Below, in pieces: positions 41,943 through 52,795 of a stretch of DNA of 64,000 bases (positions are counted from its first letter, which is position 1; every line of letters starts with the position of its first letter). Both the position numbers and the translations under genes were made by a program. Below the pieces are notes generated by a model. The model was not told the DNA's origin. It did not search any database and saw only the letters and a program-made list of their open reading frames with translations. Origin of the DNA: Zeimonas sediminis (lineage in GTDB: Bacteria > Pseudomonadota > Gammaproteobacteria > Burkholderiales > Burkholderiaceae_E). The DNA is taken from NCBI RefSeq assembly GCF_023721795.1, contig NZ_JAMQYE010000001.1, positions 2,763,671-2,827,670 on the forward strand. The letters run 5' to 3'.

Positions 41943-42866
41943 TCAGGCGGCGCTCGCGTCGATCAGCCAGCCGGCATCCTCGGCCAGCTGCCCTTGCGCC
42001 ACCAGTTGGGAGATCGTGTCGCGGATCGCGCGGTCGGGGCTCAGCCCGAGCCGGTGCGCCGCGTGCCGCGGGATCGACGCGACCCGGAAGCGCTCGACGA
42101 AGCGCTCGGTCTCGATCCGCTCCAGGTCCAGCATCAGGTACTTGATCAGCACCTTCAGGCCGTGCCTCGGCTGCCGCGTGGGGTCCTCGCGCAGCGCCTC
42201 CAGCCGGGAGAAGGCGGTCCGCAGCGCGGCGCCGACGTCGCCGAAGGCAGGGCCGTGGCCGGGCAGCACCAGGTCCACGTCGAGCGTCGCGATCAGTTCC
42301 AGGATCGCCTGCTGCTCGTCGAAGCCCGACTCGCCTTCGAGTTCGGGGAAGATCACGCCGAAGCCGTTCTCCCACAGCGCATCGGCCGAGATCAGCAGCC
42401 GTGCCTCCGGGCAGTGGAAGACCAGGCTTTTCGGGTCGTGGCCGGGGGCGGCGTGCGCGCGCCAGCGCAGCCCGCCCATGACCAGCTCGTCGCCGGGCGA
42501 GATGCCGCCCTGCGCCTGGAAGCGGTCGCATCGCTGGCCTGTTGCGGCGAATGTAAGCGCCTGCTCATCCCACTGTGCCACGTCTTCGACGCTGGCCTCG
42601 GGCACCAGGATCCGGGCGCCGAAGGTTTCGGCCAGAAGCCGGTTGCCGCCGCAGTGGTCCGAGTGCAGGTGGGTGTTGACGATCGTCGCGAGCCGGCTGC
42701 CGGTCTGCTCGAGCAGGCGCCCGACGATCGCCGCGGTCATCGGCGCGTGCTTGACGTAGCCGGTGTCGACGACGGTGGCCTCCCCGCCGTCGACCAGGAA
42801 GACCTGGTTCGACGACAGCCAGTCGCGCTCGACGAAGCGCACCGTGTCCGGAAGGCCGGCGATCAT
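41943..42866 (-). CDS. MBL-fold metallo-hydrolase
   Basis: The 307-residue metallo-beta-lactamase-fold protein has the metal motif THLHSDH (H66, H68, D70, H71), a GHDPKSLVFHCPEA block and LPGHGP. The C-terminal helical domain (HAAHRLGLSPDRAIRDTISQ) fits thioesterase or glyoxalase II-like relatives. CoA-thioester or thiol-ester hydrolysis is plausible given the neighbours, but unproven. It overlaps the DUF1289 gene by four bases. Confidence 0.9.
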   Translation of the reverse strand: MIAGLPDTVRFVERDWLSSNQVFLVDGGEATVVDTGYVKHAPMTAAIVGRLLEQTGSRLATIVNTHLHSDHCGGNRLLAETFGARILVPEASVEDVAQWDEQALTFAATGQRCDRFQAQGGISPGDELVMGGLRWRAHAAPGHDPKSLVFHCPEARLLISADALWENGFGVIFPELEGESGFDEQQAILELIATLDVDLVLPGHGPAFGDVGAALRTAFSRLEALREDPTRQPRHGLKVLIKYLMLDLERIETERFVERFRVASIPRHAAHRLGLSPDRAIRDTISQLVAQGQLAEDAGWLIDASAA

Positions 42867-43168
42867 CGTCGCTCGCGCTCCGAGGCGGACTCGCGCGCCG
42901 CGGCGCTCGTCTTCGCGGTCCCGGCCTCGGCCGCCTTCGCCTCGCGGCGCTCGGCGATCAGCCGCCAGACCTCGACCCGCTGCTCGGGCGTCATCGCTCC
43001 CCAGCTCGCGATCTCGTCGATCGTGCGCTGGCAACCGACGCACAGGCCGTCGTCGGGGTCGATCCGGCACACCGAGATGCAGGGCGAGCGGGTGCGCCCG
43101 GCGAAGGCCGGGCGCGGCGCCGCCGGGTTCGCTTCGGCCGTCTCGTTCGACCGGTGCTTCCGGCTCAT
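42863..43168 (-). CDS. DUF1289 small cysteine-rich protein
   Basis: The 101-residue protein has four cysteines in the DUF1289 pattern (SPCISVC and DGLCVGCQRT: C30, C34, C43, C46), suggesting metal or Fe-S binding. The tail is Ala/Glu/Lys-rich. It overlaps the HMG-CoA lyase stop and the MBL start by four bases each, so translation is coupled. The function is unknown, though such proteins are often encoded with CoA or redox enzymes. Confidence 0.88.
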   Translation of the reverse strand: MSRKHRSNETAEANPAAPRPAFAGRTRSPCISVCRIDPDDGLCVGCQRTIDEIASWGAMTPEQRVEVWRLIAERREAKAAEAGTAKTSAAARESASERERR

Positions 43169-44094
43169 TGCGCCCCGGCTTCTTCTTGCGCGGCCCGCTT
43201 CGCCGCCAGCGCGTTGCCCGCGCGCGAGTTGCTGCGCCGGCCGAGTTGCGCCGAGATCCACTGCCCGGCGTCGACCAGCGCGCCGAGATCGAGCCCGGTC
43301 TCGATGCCGAGCCCGTGCAGCAGGTAGACGACGTCCTCGGTCGCCACGTTGCCGGTGGCGCCGCGCGCGAACGGGCAGCCGCCGAGGCCGGCGATCGAGG
43401 TGTCGAAGCGGTGGATGCCGACCTGCAGGCTGGCGAGCACGTTCGCAACGGCCTGGCCGTAGGTGTCGTGGTAGTGACCCGAGATCGCGTCGGCCGGGAC
43501 CTCGCGCAGCACCGCCTCGAGCACCCGCTGCACCTGGGCGGCGTTGGCCACACCGATCGTGTCGGCGATGCCGATCTCGTGGCAGCCGAGGTCGCGGAAG
43601 CGCCGGGTGACGTCGACGACCGACTCGACCGGCACCTCGCCCTGGTAGGGGCAGCCGTAGGCGACCGACACCGCGGCGCGCAGGCGGATCCCGTTGGCGA
43701 GCGCCGCCTCGGCCACCGGCCGGAACCGCTCGATGCTCTCGGCGATCGAGCAGTTGATGTTGCGCTGGGAGAAGGCCTCGCTGGCGGCGCCGAAGATGAC
43801 GACCTCCTGGGCGCCGGCGGCGAGCGCGCCCTCGAAGCCCTTCATGTTGGGGGTGAGCACCGAGATCAGGCTGCCGGCGGGCCGGGAGATCCGCGCCATC
43901 ACGTCGGCCGCGTCGGCCATCTGCGGCACCCACTTCGGCGACACGAAGGAGGTCGCCTCGAGTTGGCGAACGCCGGCGGTGAGCAGGCGCTCACACAGTT
44001 CGACCTTCACGTCGGTCGACACCGGCTGCTTTTCGTTTTGCAGCCCGTCGCGCGGGCCGACTTCGGTGATCAGGACTTTCGCGGGCAGCTTCAT
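43165..44094 (-). CDS. liuE: Hydroxymethylglutaryl-CoA lyase
   Basis: The 309-residue enzyme splits HMG-CoA into acetyl-CoA and acetoacetate, the last step of leucine breakdown. EVGPRDGLQNEKQPV (11-25) supplies the metal and catalytic residues (R15, D16). The HYHDTYGQAVANVLAS metal ligands and the GLGGCPFARGATGN loop with catalytic C240 are present. The length is normal. It lies in the liu cluster downstream of mccA, with an about 80-base gap that breaks the otherwise tight series. Confidence 0.96.
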   Translation of the reverse strand: MKLPAKVLITEVGPRDGLQNEKQPVSTDVKVELCERLLTAGVRQLEATSFVSPKWVPQMADAADVMARISRPAGSLISVLTPNMKGFEGALAAGAQEVVIFGAASEAFSQRNINCSIAESIERFRPVAEAALANGIRLRAAVSVAYGCPYQGEVPVESVVDVTRRFRDLGCHEIGIADTIGVANAAQVQRVLEAVLREVPADAISGHYHDTYGQAVANVLASLQVGIHRFDTSIAGLGGCPFARGATGNVATEDVVYLLHGLGIETGLDLGALVDAGQWISAQLGRRSNSRAGNALAAKRAAQEEAGAQ

Positions 44095-44176
44095 CGGTTC
44101 TCGGATCCCGGGTCGTCAGTGTTCGATATACGCATTGTGCCGGCAGCCGGGCGGCTCGGCCGCCTTGCCCATGCCT

Positions 44177-45106
44177 TCAGTATCCGCGGCGCCTGTCGAC
44201 GAGGCCGCTGACCGGCTCGCCGCGCTCGAGCGCCTCGATCTTGGCGGCGACCTGCCGGGCCGAGACCTCGGGCAGGGTGACCGCCGAGACGTGCGGCGTC
44301 ATCCGGATCCGGGGATGGCCCCAGAACGGATGCGCGGCCGGCAGCGGCTCCTCGCGGAACACGTCGAGGGTGGCGCCGGCCAGCCGCCCGGAGTCGGCGG
44401 CCGCGAGCAGGGCCTCGTCGACGACCAGTCCGCCGCGCGCGACGTTGACCAGCCAGGCGCCCTGCGGCAGCCAACCCAGTCGCTCGGCATCGAACAGGTC
44501 GCGGGTGTCGGGGGTGAGCGGGGCGAGCAGCACCAGCACCCGGCATCCTTCGAGGAAGGCGCGCAGCCCGTGCCGGTCGTCGAAGCACTCGACGCCGTCG
44601 ATCGCCTTCGGCGAGCGGGAAAAGCCGCGTACCGGGTAGCCGAGCGCCGCGAAGGCCCGCGCGACCTGCTCGCCGAGCACGCCCAGGCCGAACACGCCGA
44701 TCGGCAGTTCCTCGCGTCGCAGCGACCGGAGTTCCTCCCACCGGCGCTCGCGCTGCAGGGCTTCGTAGTCGTTCACGCGGCGCTGCACGCGCAGCACCTC
44801 GTGCAGGCAGTACTCGACCATCTGCTCGGCCATGCCGGCGTCCTCGAGCCGCACGATCGGCAGCGCGGACGGCAGGTCCGGATGGCGAAGCAGGTGATCG
44901 ACGCCGGCGCCGGCGCTGAACAGCGCCCTGAGCCTGGTCTGGCCGCCGAAGAAGCCGGGCTCCGGGTACCAGCTCACCGCGTAGTCGGCCGGCTCGGCGC
45001 CGGGGCGCCAGCCTTCGACGCTGGCCGCGGGCAGCAGCTGCGACAGCGCGGCGCACCAGCGCTCGCGCGCCTCGGCTTCGGGGTGGGCGATCGAGATGCG
45101 GAGCAT
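44177..45106 (-). CDS. D-2-hydroxyacid dehydrogenase, glyoxylate/hydroxypyruvate reductase A-like
   Basis: The 309-residue NAD(P)-dependent enzyme resembles GhrA. The cofactor fold is GVFGLGVLGEQVARAF. The catalytic Arg, Glu and His lie in NVARGGLVVDEA, FREEPLPAAHPFW and RMTPHVSAVT. It would reduce glyoxylate or hydroxypyruvate, or oxidise a branched 2-hydroxyacid. It is located five bases downstream of mccA, so it is transcribed with leucine genes. An activity on leucine-derived 2-hydroxy- or 2-oxoacids is a possibility. Its TTG/ATG context is weak; the ATG given matches the family start. Confidence 0.9.
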   Translation of the reverse strand: MLRISIAHPEAEARERWCAALSQLLPAASVEGWRPGAEPADYAVSWYPEPGFFGGQTRLRALFSAGAGVDHLLRHPDLPSALPIVRLEDAGMAEQMVEYCLHEVLRVQRRVNDYEALQRERRWEELRSLRREELPIGVFGLGVLGEQVARAFAALGYPVRGFSRSPKAIDGVECFDDRHGLRAFLEGCRVLVLLAPLTPDTRDLFDAERLGWLPQGAWLVNVARGGLVVDEALLAAADSGRLAGATLDVFREEPLPAAHPFWGHPRIRMTPHVSAVTLPEVSARQVAAKIEALERGEPVSGLVDRRRGY

Positions 45107-45111
45107 CGTGC

Positions 45112-47196
<2,085 letters not shown>

Positions 47197-47197
47197 G

Positions 47198-47998
47198 TCA
47201 CTGCGTCTCCCGGCCCGTGGCCCACGACGGCTTGCGTTTCTCGAAGAAGGCGGCGATGCCCTCCTGACCCTCGGCCGAGGCGCGCACCGCGGCGATGCGG
47301 CGGGCGGTCTCGTCGGTCAGGGCGTCGTCGACCGGACGGCCCGTCACGTCGCGGATCAGCCGCTTGGCTTCCCGCAGCGCCGAAGGCCCGGCCTGCAACA
47401 GGTTGGCGAGCAGCGCATCGATCGCGGCGTCGAGCTCCTCGGCAGGGTGGACGTCGTGCAGCATGCCGATCCGAGCGGCGCGCTCCGCGTCGAACACCTC
47501 CGCGGTCAGGAACCAGCGGCGCGCCTGCGGTTCGCCGATCCGCGCGATCACGAAGGGGCTGATCATCGCCGGGATCAGCCCGAGCTTGACCTCCGACAGG
47601 CAGAACTTCGCGCCCGGGCTGCCGATCGCAATGTCGCAGGCGGCGACCAGCCCCATCGCGCCGGCGAATGCCGGGCCGTGGACCCGGGCGACGACCGGCT
47701 TGGGGCTCTCGTGGATCGTGCGGAACAGGCGGGCGAGCCTGCGCGAGTCCTCGAAGGCCTCTTCCGGGCTCATCTCGCGCGCGCGCTTCATCCAGTTCAG
47801 GTCGCCGCCTGCGCAGAAGGCGCTGCCGCGACCGCCCAGCACGATCGCGCGGACCGCGTCGTCGTCGATCGCCTGCGCGAACGCTGCGGTCAGCTCGCCG
47901 ATCAGCGTGTCGTTCATCGCGTTGCGCAGGTCGGGCCGGTTCAGCCAGATGCGGGCGACGCCGCCGGCGTTCTCGGTCTCGATGGTCTCGTAGCTCAT
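47198..47998 (-). CDS. liuC: Enoyl-CoA hydratase, 3-methylglutaconyl-CoA hydratase type
   Basis: The 266-residue crotonase-fold enzyme has oxyanion-hole segments RGSAFCAGGDLNWMK and VHGPAFAGAMGLVAACDIAI. The catalytic region (AKFCLSEVKLGLIPAMISPF) contains the conserved Glu. Placed between mccB and mccA, it should hydrate 3-methylglutaconyl-CoA to HMG-CoA. The ATG lies 61 bases after the mccB stop. Confidence 0.94.
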   Translation of the reverse strand: MSYETIETENAGGVARIWLNRPDLRNAMNDTLIGELTAAFAQAIDDDAVRAIVLGGRGSAFCAGGDLNWMKRAREMSPEEAFEDSRRLARLFRTIHESPKPVVARVHGPAFAGAMGLVAACDIAIGSPGAKFCLSEVKLGLIPAMISPFVIARIGEPQARRWFLTAEVFDAERAARIGMLHDVHPAEELDAAIDALLANLLQAGPSALREAKRLIRDVTGRPVDDALTDETARRIAAVRASAEGQEGIAAFFEKRKPSWATGRETQ

Positions 47999-48059
47999 GG
48001 TCGGTCCGGGTCGTTCGGTGCGCGGCGCGCCGGGAGATGGGCGGCGCGCCGCGGGCCGC

Positions 48060-49667
48060 TCAGATGCGGAACACGCCGAAGCGCGTTTCCGGGATCGGCG
48101 CGTTCAGCGCGGCCGACAGGCCCAGCGCCAGCACGCGGCGCGTGTCGGCCGGGTCGATGACGCCATCGTCCCACAGGCGCGCGGTGGCGTAGTAGGGATG
48201 CCCCTGGCGCTCGTACTGGTCGCGGATCGGCGCCTTGAAGGCTTCTTCCTCCTCGGGGCTCCAGCTGCCGCCGCGCGCCTCGATGCCGTCGCGCCGCACC
48301 GTGGCCAGCACCGAAGCGGCCTGCTCGCCGCCCATCACGCTGATCCGCGCGTTGGGCCACATCCACAGGAAGCGCGGCGAGTAGGCGCGGCCGCACATGC
48401 CGTAGTTGCCGGCGCCGAAGGAGCCGCCGATGATCACGGTGAACTTCGGCACCTGCGCGCAGGCCACCGCGGTGACCAGCTTCGCGCCGGCGCGCGCAAT
48501 GCCCTCGTTCTCGTACTTGCGGCCCACCATGAAGCCGGTGATGTTCTGCAGGAAGACGAGCGGGATCTTCCGTTGCGCGCACAGTTCGATGAAGTGCGCG
48601 CCCTTGTTGGCCGATTCCGAGAACAGGATGCCGTTGTTCGCCACGATGCCCACCGGCATGCCGTGGATCCGCGCGAAGCCGGTGACCAGCGTGGTGCCGT
48701 AGCGGGCCTTGAACTCGTCGAACTCGGAGCCGTCGACGATGCGCGCGATCACCTCGCGCACGTCCCAGGGCTTGCGGGTGTCGGTGGGAATGACGCCGTA
48801 GAGCTCCTCGGCCGCGTAGGCCGGCTCGACCGGGTCGCGCAGGTCGAGCTGCTCCGGCTTGCGGCGATTGAGGTTGGCGACCACGCGGCGGGCCAGCGCC
48901 AGCGCGTGCGCGTCGTTCTGCGCGAGGTGATCGGCCACCCCGGAGAGCCGCGTGTGGACGTCGCCGCCGCCGAGGTCCTCGGCGCTGACCACCTCGCCGG
49001 TGGCCGCCTTCACCAGCGGCGGGCCGCCGAGGAAGATCGTGCCCTGCTCCTTCACGATGATCGCCTCGTCGCTCATCGCCGGCACGTAGGCGCCGCCCGC
49101 GGTGCACGAGCCCATCACCACCGCGATCTGCGGGATGCCCTGGGCCGACATCGTGGCCTGGTTGTAGAAGATGCGGCCGAAGTGCTCGCGGTCGGGGAAC
49201 ACCTCGTCCTGGTTGGGCAGGTTGGCGCCGCCCGAGTCGACCAGGTAGATGCAGGGCAGCCTGTTCTCGCGGGCCACTTCCTGCGCGCGCAGGTGCTTCT
49301 TGACGGTCATCGGGTAGTAGGTCCCGCCCTTGACCGTGGCGTCGTTGCACACGACCAGGCACTCGGTGCCCGACACCCGGCCGATGCCGGTGATGATCCC
49401 CGCCGCCGGCGCGTCGCCGTCGTACATGCCGTGGGCGGCCATCGGCGAGAGCTCGAGGAAGGGCGAGCCGGGATCGAGCAGCAGCTGCACCCGGTCGCGC
49501 GGCAGCAGCTTGCCGCGCGCCACGTGCTTCGCGCGGGCCGCCTCGCCGCCGCCCTCGGCGGTCCTGGCGAGCCGGACGTGAAGGTCGCCGACCAGCACGC
49601 GCATCGCCTGCGCGTTGGACTGGAACTGCTCGTCGCGGGGATTCAGCTTGGTCTCGATCTTGGCCAT
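48060..49667 (-). CDS. mccB: Methylcrotonyl-CoA carboxylase, carboxyltransferase beta subunit
   Basis: The 535-residue subunit starts [10 protein letters not shown] and carries the acyl-CoA carboxyltransferase fold. [19 protein letters not shown] and [17 protein letters not shown] line the active site, and [20 protein letters not shown] forms the second oxyanion region. This combination is specific to MccB. It has the typical length. A longer in-frame reading runs into the upstream acyl-CoA dehydrogenase gene and is rejected. Confidence 0.96.
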   Translation of the reverse strand: MAKIETKLNPRDEQFQSNAQAMRVLVGDLHVRLARTAEGGGEAARAKHVARGKLLPRDRVQLLLDPGSPFLELSPMAAHGMYDGDAPAAGIITGIGRVSGTECLVVCNDATVKGGTYYPMTVKKHLRAQEVARENRLPCIYLVDSGGANLPNQDEVFPDREHFGRIFYNQATMSAQGIPQIAVVMGSCTAGGAYVPAMSDEAIIVKEQGTIFLGGPPLVKAATGEVVSAEDLGGGDVHTRLSGVADHLAQNDAHALALARRVVANLNRRKPEQLDLRDPVEPAYAAEELYGVIPTDTRKPWDVREVIARIVDGSEFDEFKARYGTTLVTGFARIHGMPVGIVANNGILFSESANKGAHFIELCAQRKIPLVFLQNITGFMVGRKYENEGIARAGAKLVTAVACAQVPKFTVIIGGSFGAGNYGMCGRAYSPRFLWMWPNARISVMGGEQAASVLATVRRDGIEARGGSWSPEEEEAFKAPIRDQYERQGHPYYATARLWDDGVIDPADTRRVLALGLSAALNAPIPETRFGVFRI

Positions 49668-49714
49668 CTGGCTTCCGTTCGTGTCTGGGTCGGTGTCGGG
49701 GCTGCCGGGCGGGG

Positions 49715-50857
49715 TCAGCCGCCCTGGTTCGCCAGCGCCCGCCCGATCAGGATGCGCTGGATGTCGCTGGTGCCCTCGTAGATCTGGCACACGCGCACGT
49801 CGCGCCAGATCCGCTCCACCGGGTAGTCGCTCACGTAGCCGTAGCCGCCGTGGATCTGGATCGCGTCGGAGCAGACCTTCTCGGCCATCTCCGAGGCGAA
49901 CAGCTTGGCCATCGCGGCCTCCTTCAGGCAGGGCCTGCCGGCGTCCTTCAGCGAGGCCGCGTGCAGGATCAGCTGGCGGGCCGCCTCGATGCGGGTGGCC
50001 ATGTCGGCCAGTCGGAAGTTCACCGCCTGGTGGTCGAAGATCGGCTGGCCGAACGCGATGCGCTCCTTCGAATAGGCCAGCGCCGCCTCGAAGGCCGCGC
50101 GGGCCATGCCGACCGACTGCGACGCGATGCCGATGCGCCCGCCCTCGAGCCCCGACAGCGCGATCCGGTAGCCCTGGCCCTCGTCGCCGATCATGTTCGC
50201 GGCCGGCACCCGGCAGTTCTCGAACACGATCTGCGCGGTGTCCGACGCATGCTGGCCGACCTTGTCCTCGAGCCGCGCCACGACGTAGCCCGGCGCATCG
50301 GTCGGCACCAGGAAGGCCGAGATGCCGCGCTTGCCGGCCTCGCGGTCGGTGACCGCCATCACGATCGCCACGTTCGCGTGCTTGCCCGAGGTGATGAACT
50401 GCTTGACGCCGTTCAGAACCCAGTGGTCGCCGTCGCGCACGGCGGTGGTCCTCAGGCCCGAGGCCTCGGAACCGACCTGCGGCTCGGTAAGGCAGAAGGC
50501 GCCGAGCATTTCGCCCGATGCGAGCGGCCGCAGCCACTGGTCCTTCTGCGCGTCGCTGCCGAAGGCCATCAGGATCGAGCACACCGGGCAGTTGTTGACC
50601 GACACGACCGTGCTGGTCGCGCCGTCGCCGGCGGCGATCTCCTCGAGCACGATCGCGAGCGACCGGTAGTCGAGGCCCGCGCCGCCCCACTGCTCGGGCA
50701 CCGCCACGCCGTAGCAGCCGAGCGCCGCCAGGCCCTTCAGCGCGTCGGCCGGGAAGGTGCAATCGCGGTCCCAGGCGGCCGCGTGCGGCGCGACCTGCTC
50801 GCGCACGAACTCGCGAACCGCGTCGCGGATCATCGTCTGGTCTTCGTTCAGGATCAT
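49715..50857 (-). CDS. Acyl-CoA dehydrogenase
   Basis: The 380-residue FAD enzyme carries the catalytic Glu361 in YEGTSDIQR, the position used by short- and medium-chain dehydrogenases rather than the IVD position. [15 protein letters not shown] and [13 protein letters not shown] are standard FAD-binding blocks. It differs from the isovaleryl-CoA dehydrogenase encoded further upstream. It may act on 2-methylbutyryl-, isobutyryl- or butyryl-CoA. It is part of the liu cluster, 47 bases upstream of mccB. Confidence 0.93.
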   Translation of the reverse strand: MILNEDQTMIRDAVREFVREQVAPHAAAWDRDCTFPADALKGLAALGCYGVAVPEQWGGAGLDYRSLAIVLEEIAAGDGATSTVVSVNNCPVCSILMAFGSDAQKDQWLRPLASGEMLGAFCLTEPQVGSEASGLRTTAVRDGDHWVLNGVKQFITSGKHANVAIVMAVTDREAGKRGISAFLVPTDAPGYVVARLEDKVGQHASDTAQIVFENCRVPAANMIGDEGQGYRIALSGLEGGRIGIASQSVGMARAAFEAALAYSKERIAFGQPIFDHQAVNFRLADMATRIEAARQLILHAASLKDAGRPCLKEAAMAKLFASEMAEKVCSDAIQIHGGYGYVSDYPVERIWRDVRVCQIYEGTSDIQRILIGRALANQGG

Positions 50858-50906
50858 CGCAAGTGCAAGCTCAAGCTATGGCCGCGCAGTGGATTCATTC
50901 ACACGT

Positions 50907-51584
50907 TCACCAGGCGAGCGACTGGCCGCGGTAGTCGAGGAAGCTGCCGCCCGGCCAGGCCATCGGGTCGCCGATGACCCGCCGCATGCCGGCCACGCTG
51001 TCCTCGACCGCCACGTCGGCGTTCGGCCCGCCCATGTCGGTTCGCACCCAGCCCGGGTGCAGCGCCAGCACGCGCACGCCGGTGGGCGAGAGCTCGGCGT
51101 GCGCGAGCTTGGCCACCATGTTCTCGGCGGCCTTCGACACCCTGTACAGCATGCCGTAGCTGGCGCCGGCCTCGGAGATCGAGCCCATGCGGCTCGACAG
51201 GATGGCCAGCGTGCCGCGCGCCGGCGCCAGAAGCGGCCCCACGATCGGGATGAAGCGCATCGGCGCGAGCACGTTGGTCCGCATCACCAGCTCGAACTCC
51301 TCGTCGGTCGGCGGCTTCTGCAGGCTGCTGGTGCGCGGGCCGTAGACGCCCGCGTTGACCACCACCACGTCGAGCCGCTCGCCGTCGAGCTGCCAGGCCA
51401 CGCCGGCCAGCTCGCTCGCGTCGAGCACGTCGAGCTTCAGCGTGTTGGCGCCCATGTCGCGCAGCTTCAGGCGATCGGGCTCGCTGCGGTGCGTGGCGTG
51501 CACCGTCCAGCCGGCCGCCAGGTATTGCCTGGCGAACTCCAGCCCGATGCCGCGCGAGGCGCCGAGGATCAGGGCCGAGGGCAT
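50907..51584 (-). CDS. SDR family oxidoreductase
   Basis: The 225-residue short-chain dehydrogenase has LILGASRGIGLEFARQYLAA for the cofactor, VVVNAGVYGPRTS and the catalytic YRVSK (YxxxK). The length and N-A-G-V-Y signature resemble CsgA/sniffer-type SDRs. It lies 14 bases after the thiolase stop, in the leucine cluster. The substrate is unknown; a 3-oxo or carbonyl compound is likely. Confidence 0.9.
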   Translation of the reverse strand: MPSALILGASRGIGLEFARQYLAAGWTVHATHRSEPDRLKLRDMGANTLKLDVLDASELAGVAWQLDGERLDVVVVNAGVYGPRTSSLQKPPTDEEFELVMRTNVLAPMRFIPIVGPLLAPARGTLAILSSRMGSISEAGASYGMLYRVSKAAENMVAKLAHAELSPTGVRVLALHPGWVRTDMGGPNADVAVEDSVAGMRRVIGDPMAWPGGSFLDYRGQSLAW

Positions 51585-51598
51585 GCGCGCGCGCCCCC

Positions 51599-52795
51599 TC
51601 AGACCAGCTCGACGGCCAGCGCGGTGGCCTCGCCGCCGCCGATGCACAGCGACGCGATGCCGCGCTTGCCGCCTCGCTTGCGCAGCGCGCCGATCAGCGT
51701 GACGATCAGCCGCGCGCCGGACGCGCCGATCGGGTGGCCCAGCGCGACCGCGCCGCCGTTCACGTTCACCTTGTCGTGCGGCAGGCCGTGCTCCTTCATT
51801 GCCGCCATCGCCACGACCGCGAAGGCTTCGTTGATCTCGTACAGGTCGACGTCCTTCGTGGACCAGCCGGTCTTCGCGTAAAGCTTCTGGATCGCGCCGA
51901 CCGGGGCGGTGGTGAACCACTGCGGCTCTTGCGAATGCGTGGCGTGGCCGACGACCTTCGCGATCGGCTTCAGTCCGAGCTTCTTGGCGGTGGACTCGCG
52001 CATCATGACCATGGCCGCCGCGCCGTCGGAGATCGACGAAGAGGTCGCTGCGGTCACCGTGCCGTCCTTGCGGAAGGCCGGCTTGAGCTGCGGGATCTTG
52101 TCCGGGTTGGCCTTGAACGGCGACTCGTCCTTGTCGATGACCACGTCGCCCTTGCGACCCGACACGGTCACTGGCGCGATCTCCCACGAGAAGGAGCCGT
52201 CGCTGTTGGCGGCCACCGCGCGGCGGGTCGACTCGATCGCGTAGGCGTCCTGCTCCTCGCGGGAGAACGTGTACTTGCCCGCGCAGTCCTCGGCGAACTG
52301 GCCCATCGACTTGCCGCCGCCGTTGGGCGTCTTCTCGTAGGCGTCTTCCAGTCCGTCGTAGGCCATGTGGTCGAACAGCGTGCCGTGGCCGTAGCGGTAG
52401 CCGCCGCGGCCCTTGAGCATCATGTAGGGCGCGTTGCTCATGCTCTCCATGCCGCCGGCCACGACGATGTCCTGGCTGCCGGCCATCAGCAGGTCGTGCG
52501 CGAACATCGCGGCCTTCATGCCGGAGCCGCACACCTTGTTGATGGTCGTCGCGCCGGTGGCCATCGGCAGCCCGGCGCCGAGCGTGGCCTGGCGCGCCGG
52601 GGCCTGGCCCTGGCCGGCGGGGAGCACGCAGCCCATGATCACTTCCTGGACCTGCTCGGGCTTCAGGCCGGCGCGCTCGACCGCCGCCTTGATCGCGATG
52701 CTGCCGAGCTGGTGGCCGGCCAGGCCGGACAACTCGCCCATCATGGCGCCGATCGGCGTGCGGGCGACGGAAACGATGACGACGGGATCGCTCAT
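51599..52795 (-). CDS. Acetyl-CoA C-acetyltransferase
   Basis: The 398-residue thiolase is fully equipped: nucleophile C89 in INKVCGSGMK, His in NGGAVALGHPIGASG and C384 in CIGGGEATA. The length and motifs match AtoB/PhaA-type enzymes. In this cluster it would cleave acetoacetyl-CoA arising from leucine, or make it for PHB. The start overlaps the aceK stop by four bases, so its translation depends on aceK. No acetoacetate CoA-transferase is encoded nearby. Confidence 0.94.
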   Translation of the reverse strand: MSDPVVIVSVARTPIGAMMGELSGLAGHQLGSIAIKAAVERAGLKPEQVQEVIMGCVLPAGQGQAPARQATLGAGLPMATGATTINKVCGSGMKAAMFAHDLLMAGSQDIVVAGGMESMSNAPYMMLKGRGGYRYGHGTLFDHMAYDGLEDAYEKTPNGGGKSMGQFAEDCAGKYTFSREEQDAYAIESTRRAVAANSDGSFSWEIAPVTVSGRKGDVVIDKDESPFKANPDKIPQLKPAFRKDGTVTAATSSSISDGAAAMVMMRESTAKKLGLKPIAKVVGHATHSQEPQWFTTAPVGAIQKLYAKTGWSTKDVDLYEINEAFAVVAMAAMKEHGLPHDKVNVNGGAVALGHPIGASGARLIVTLIGALRKRGGKRGIASLCIGGGEATALAVELV

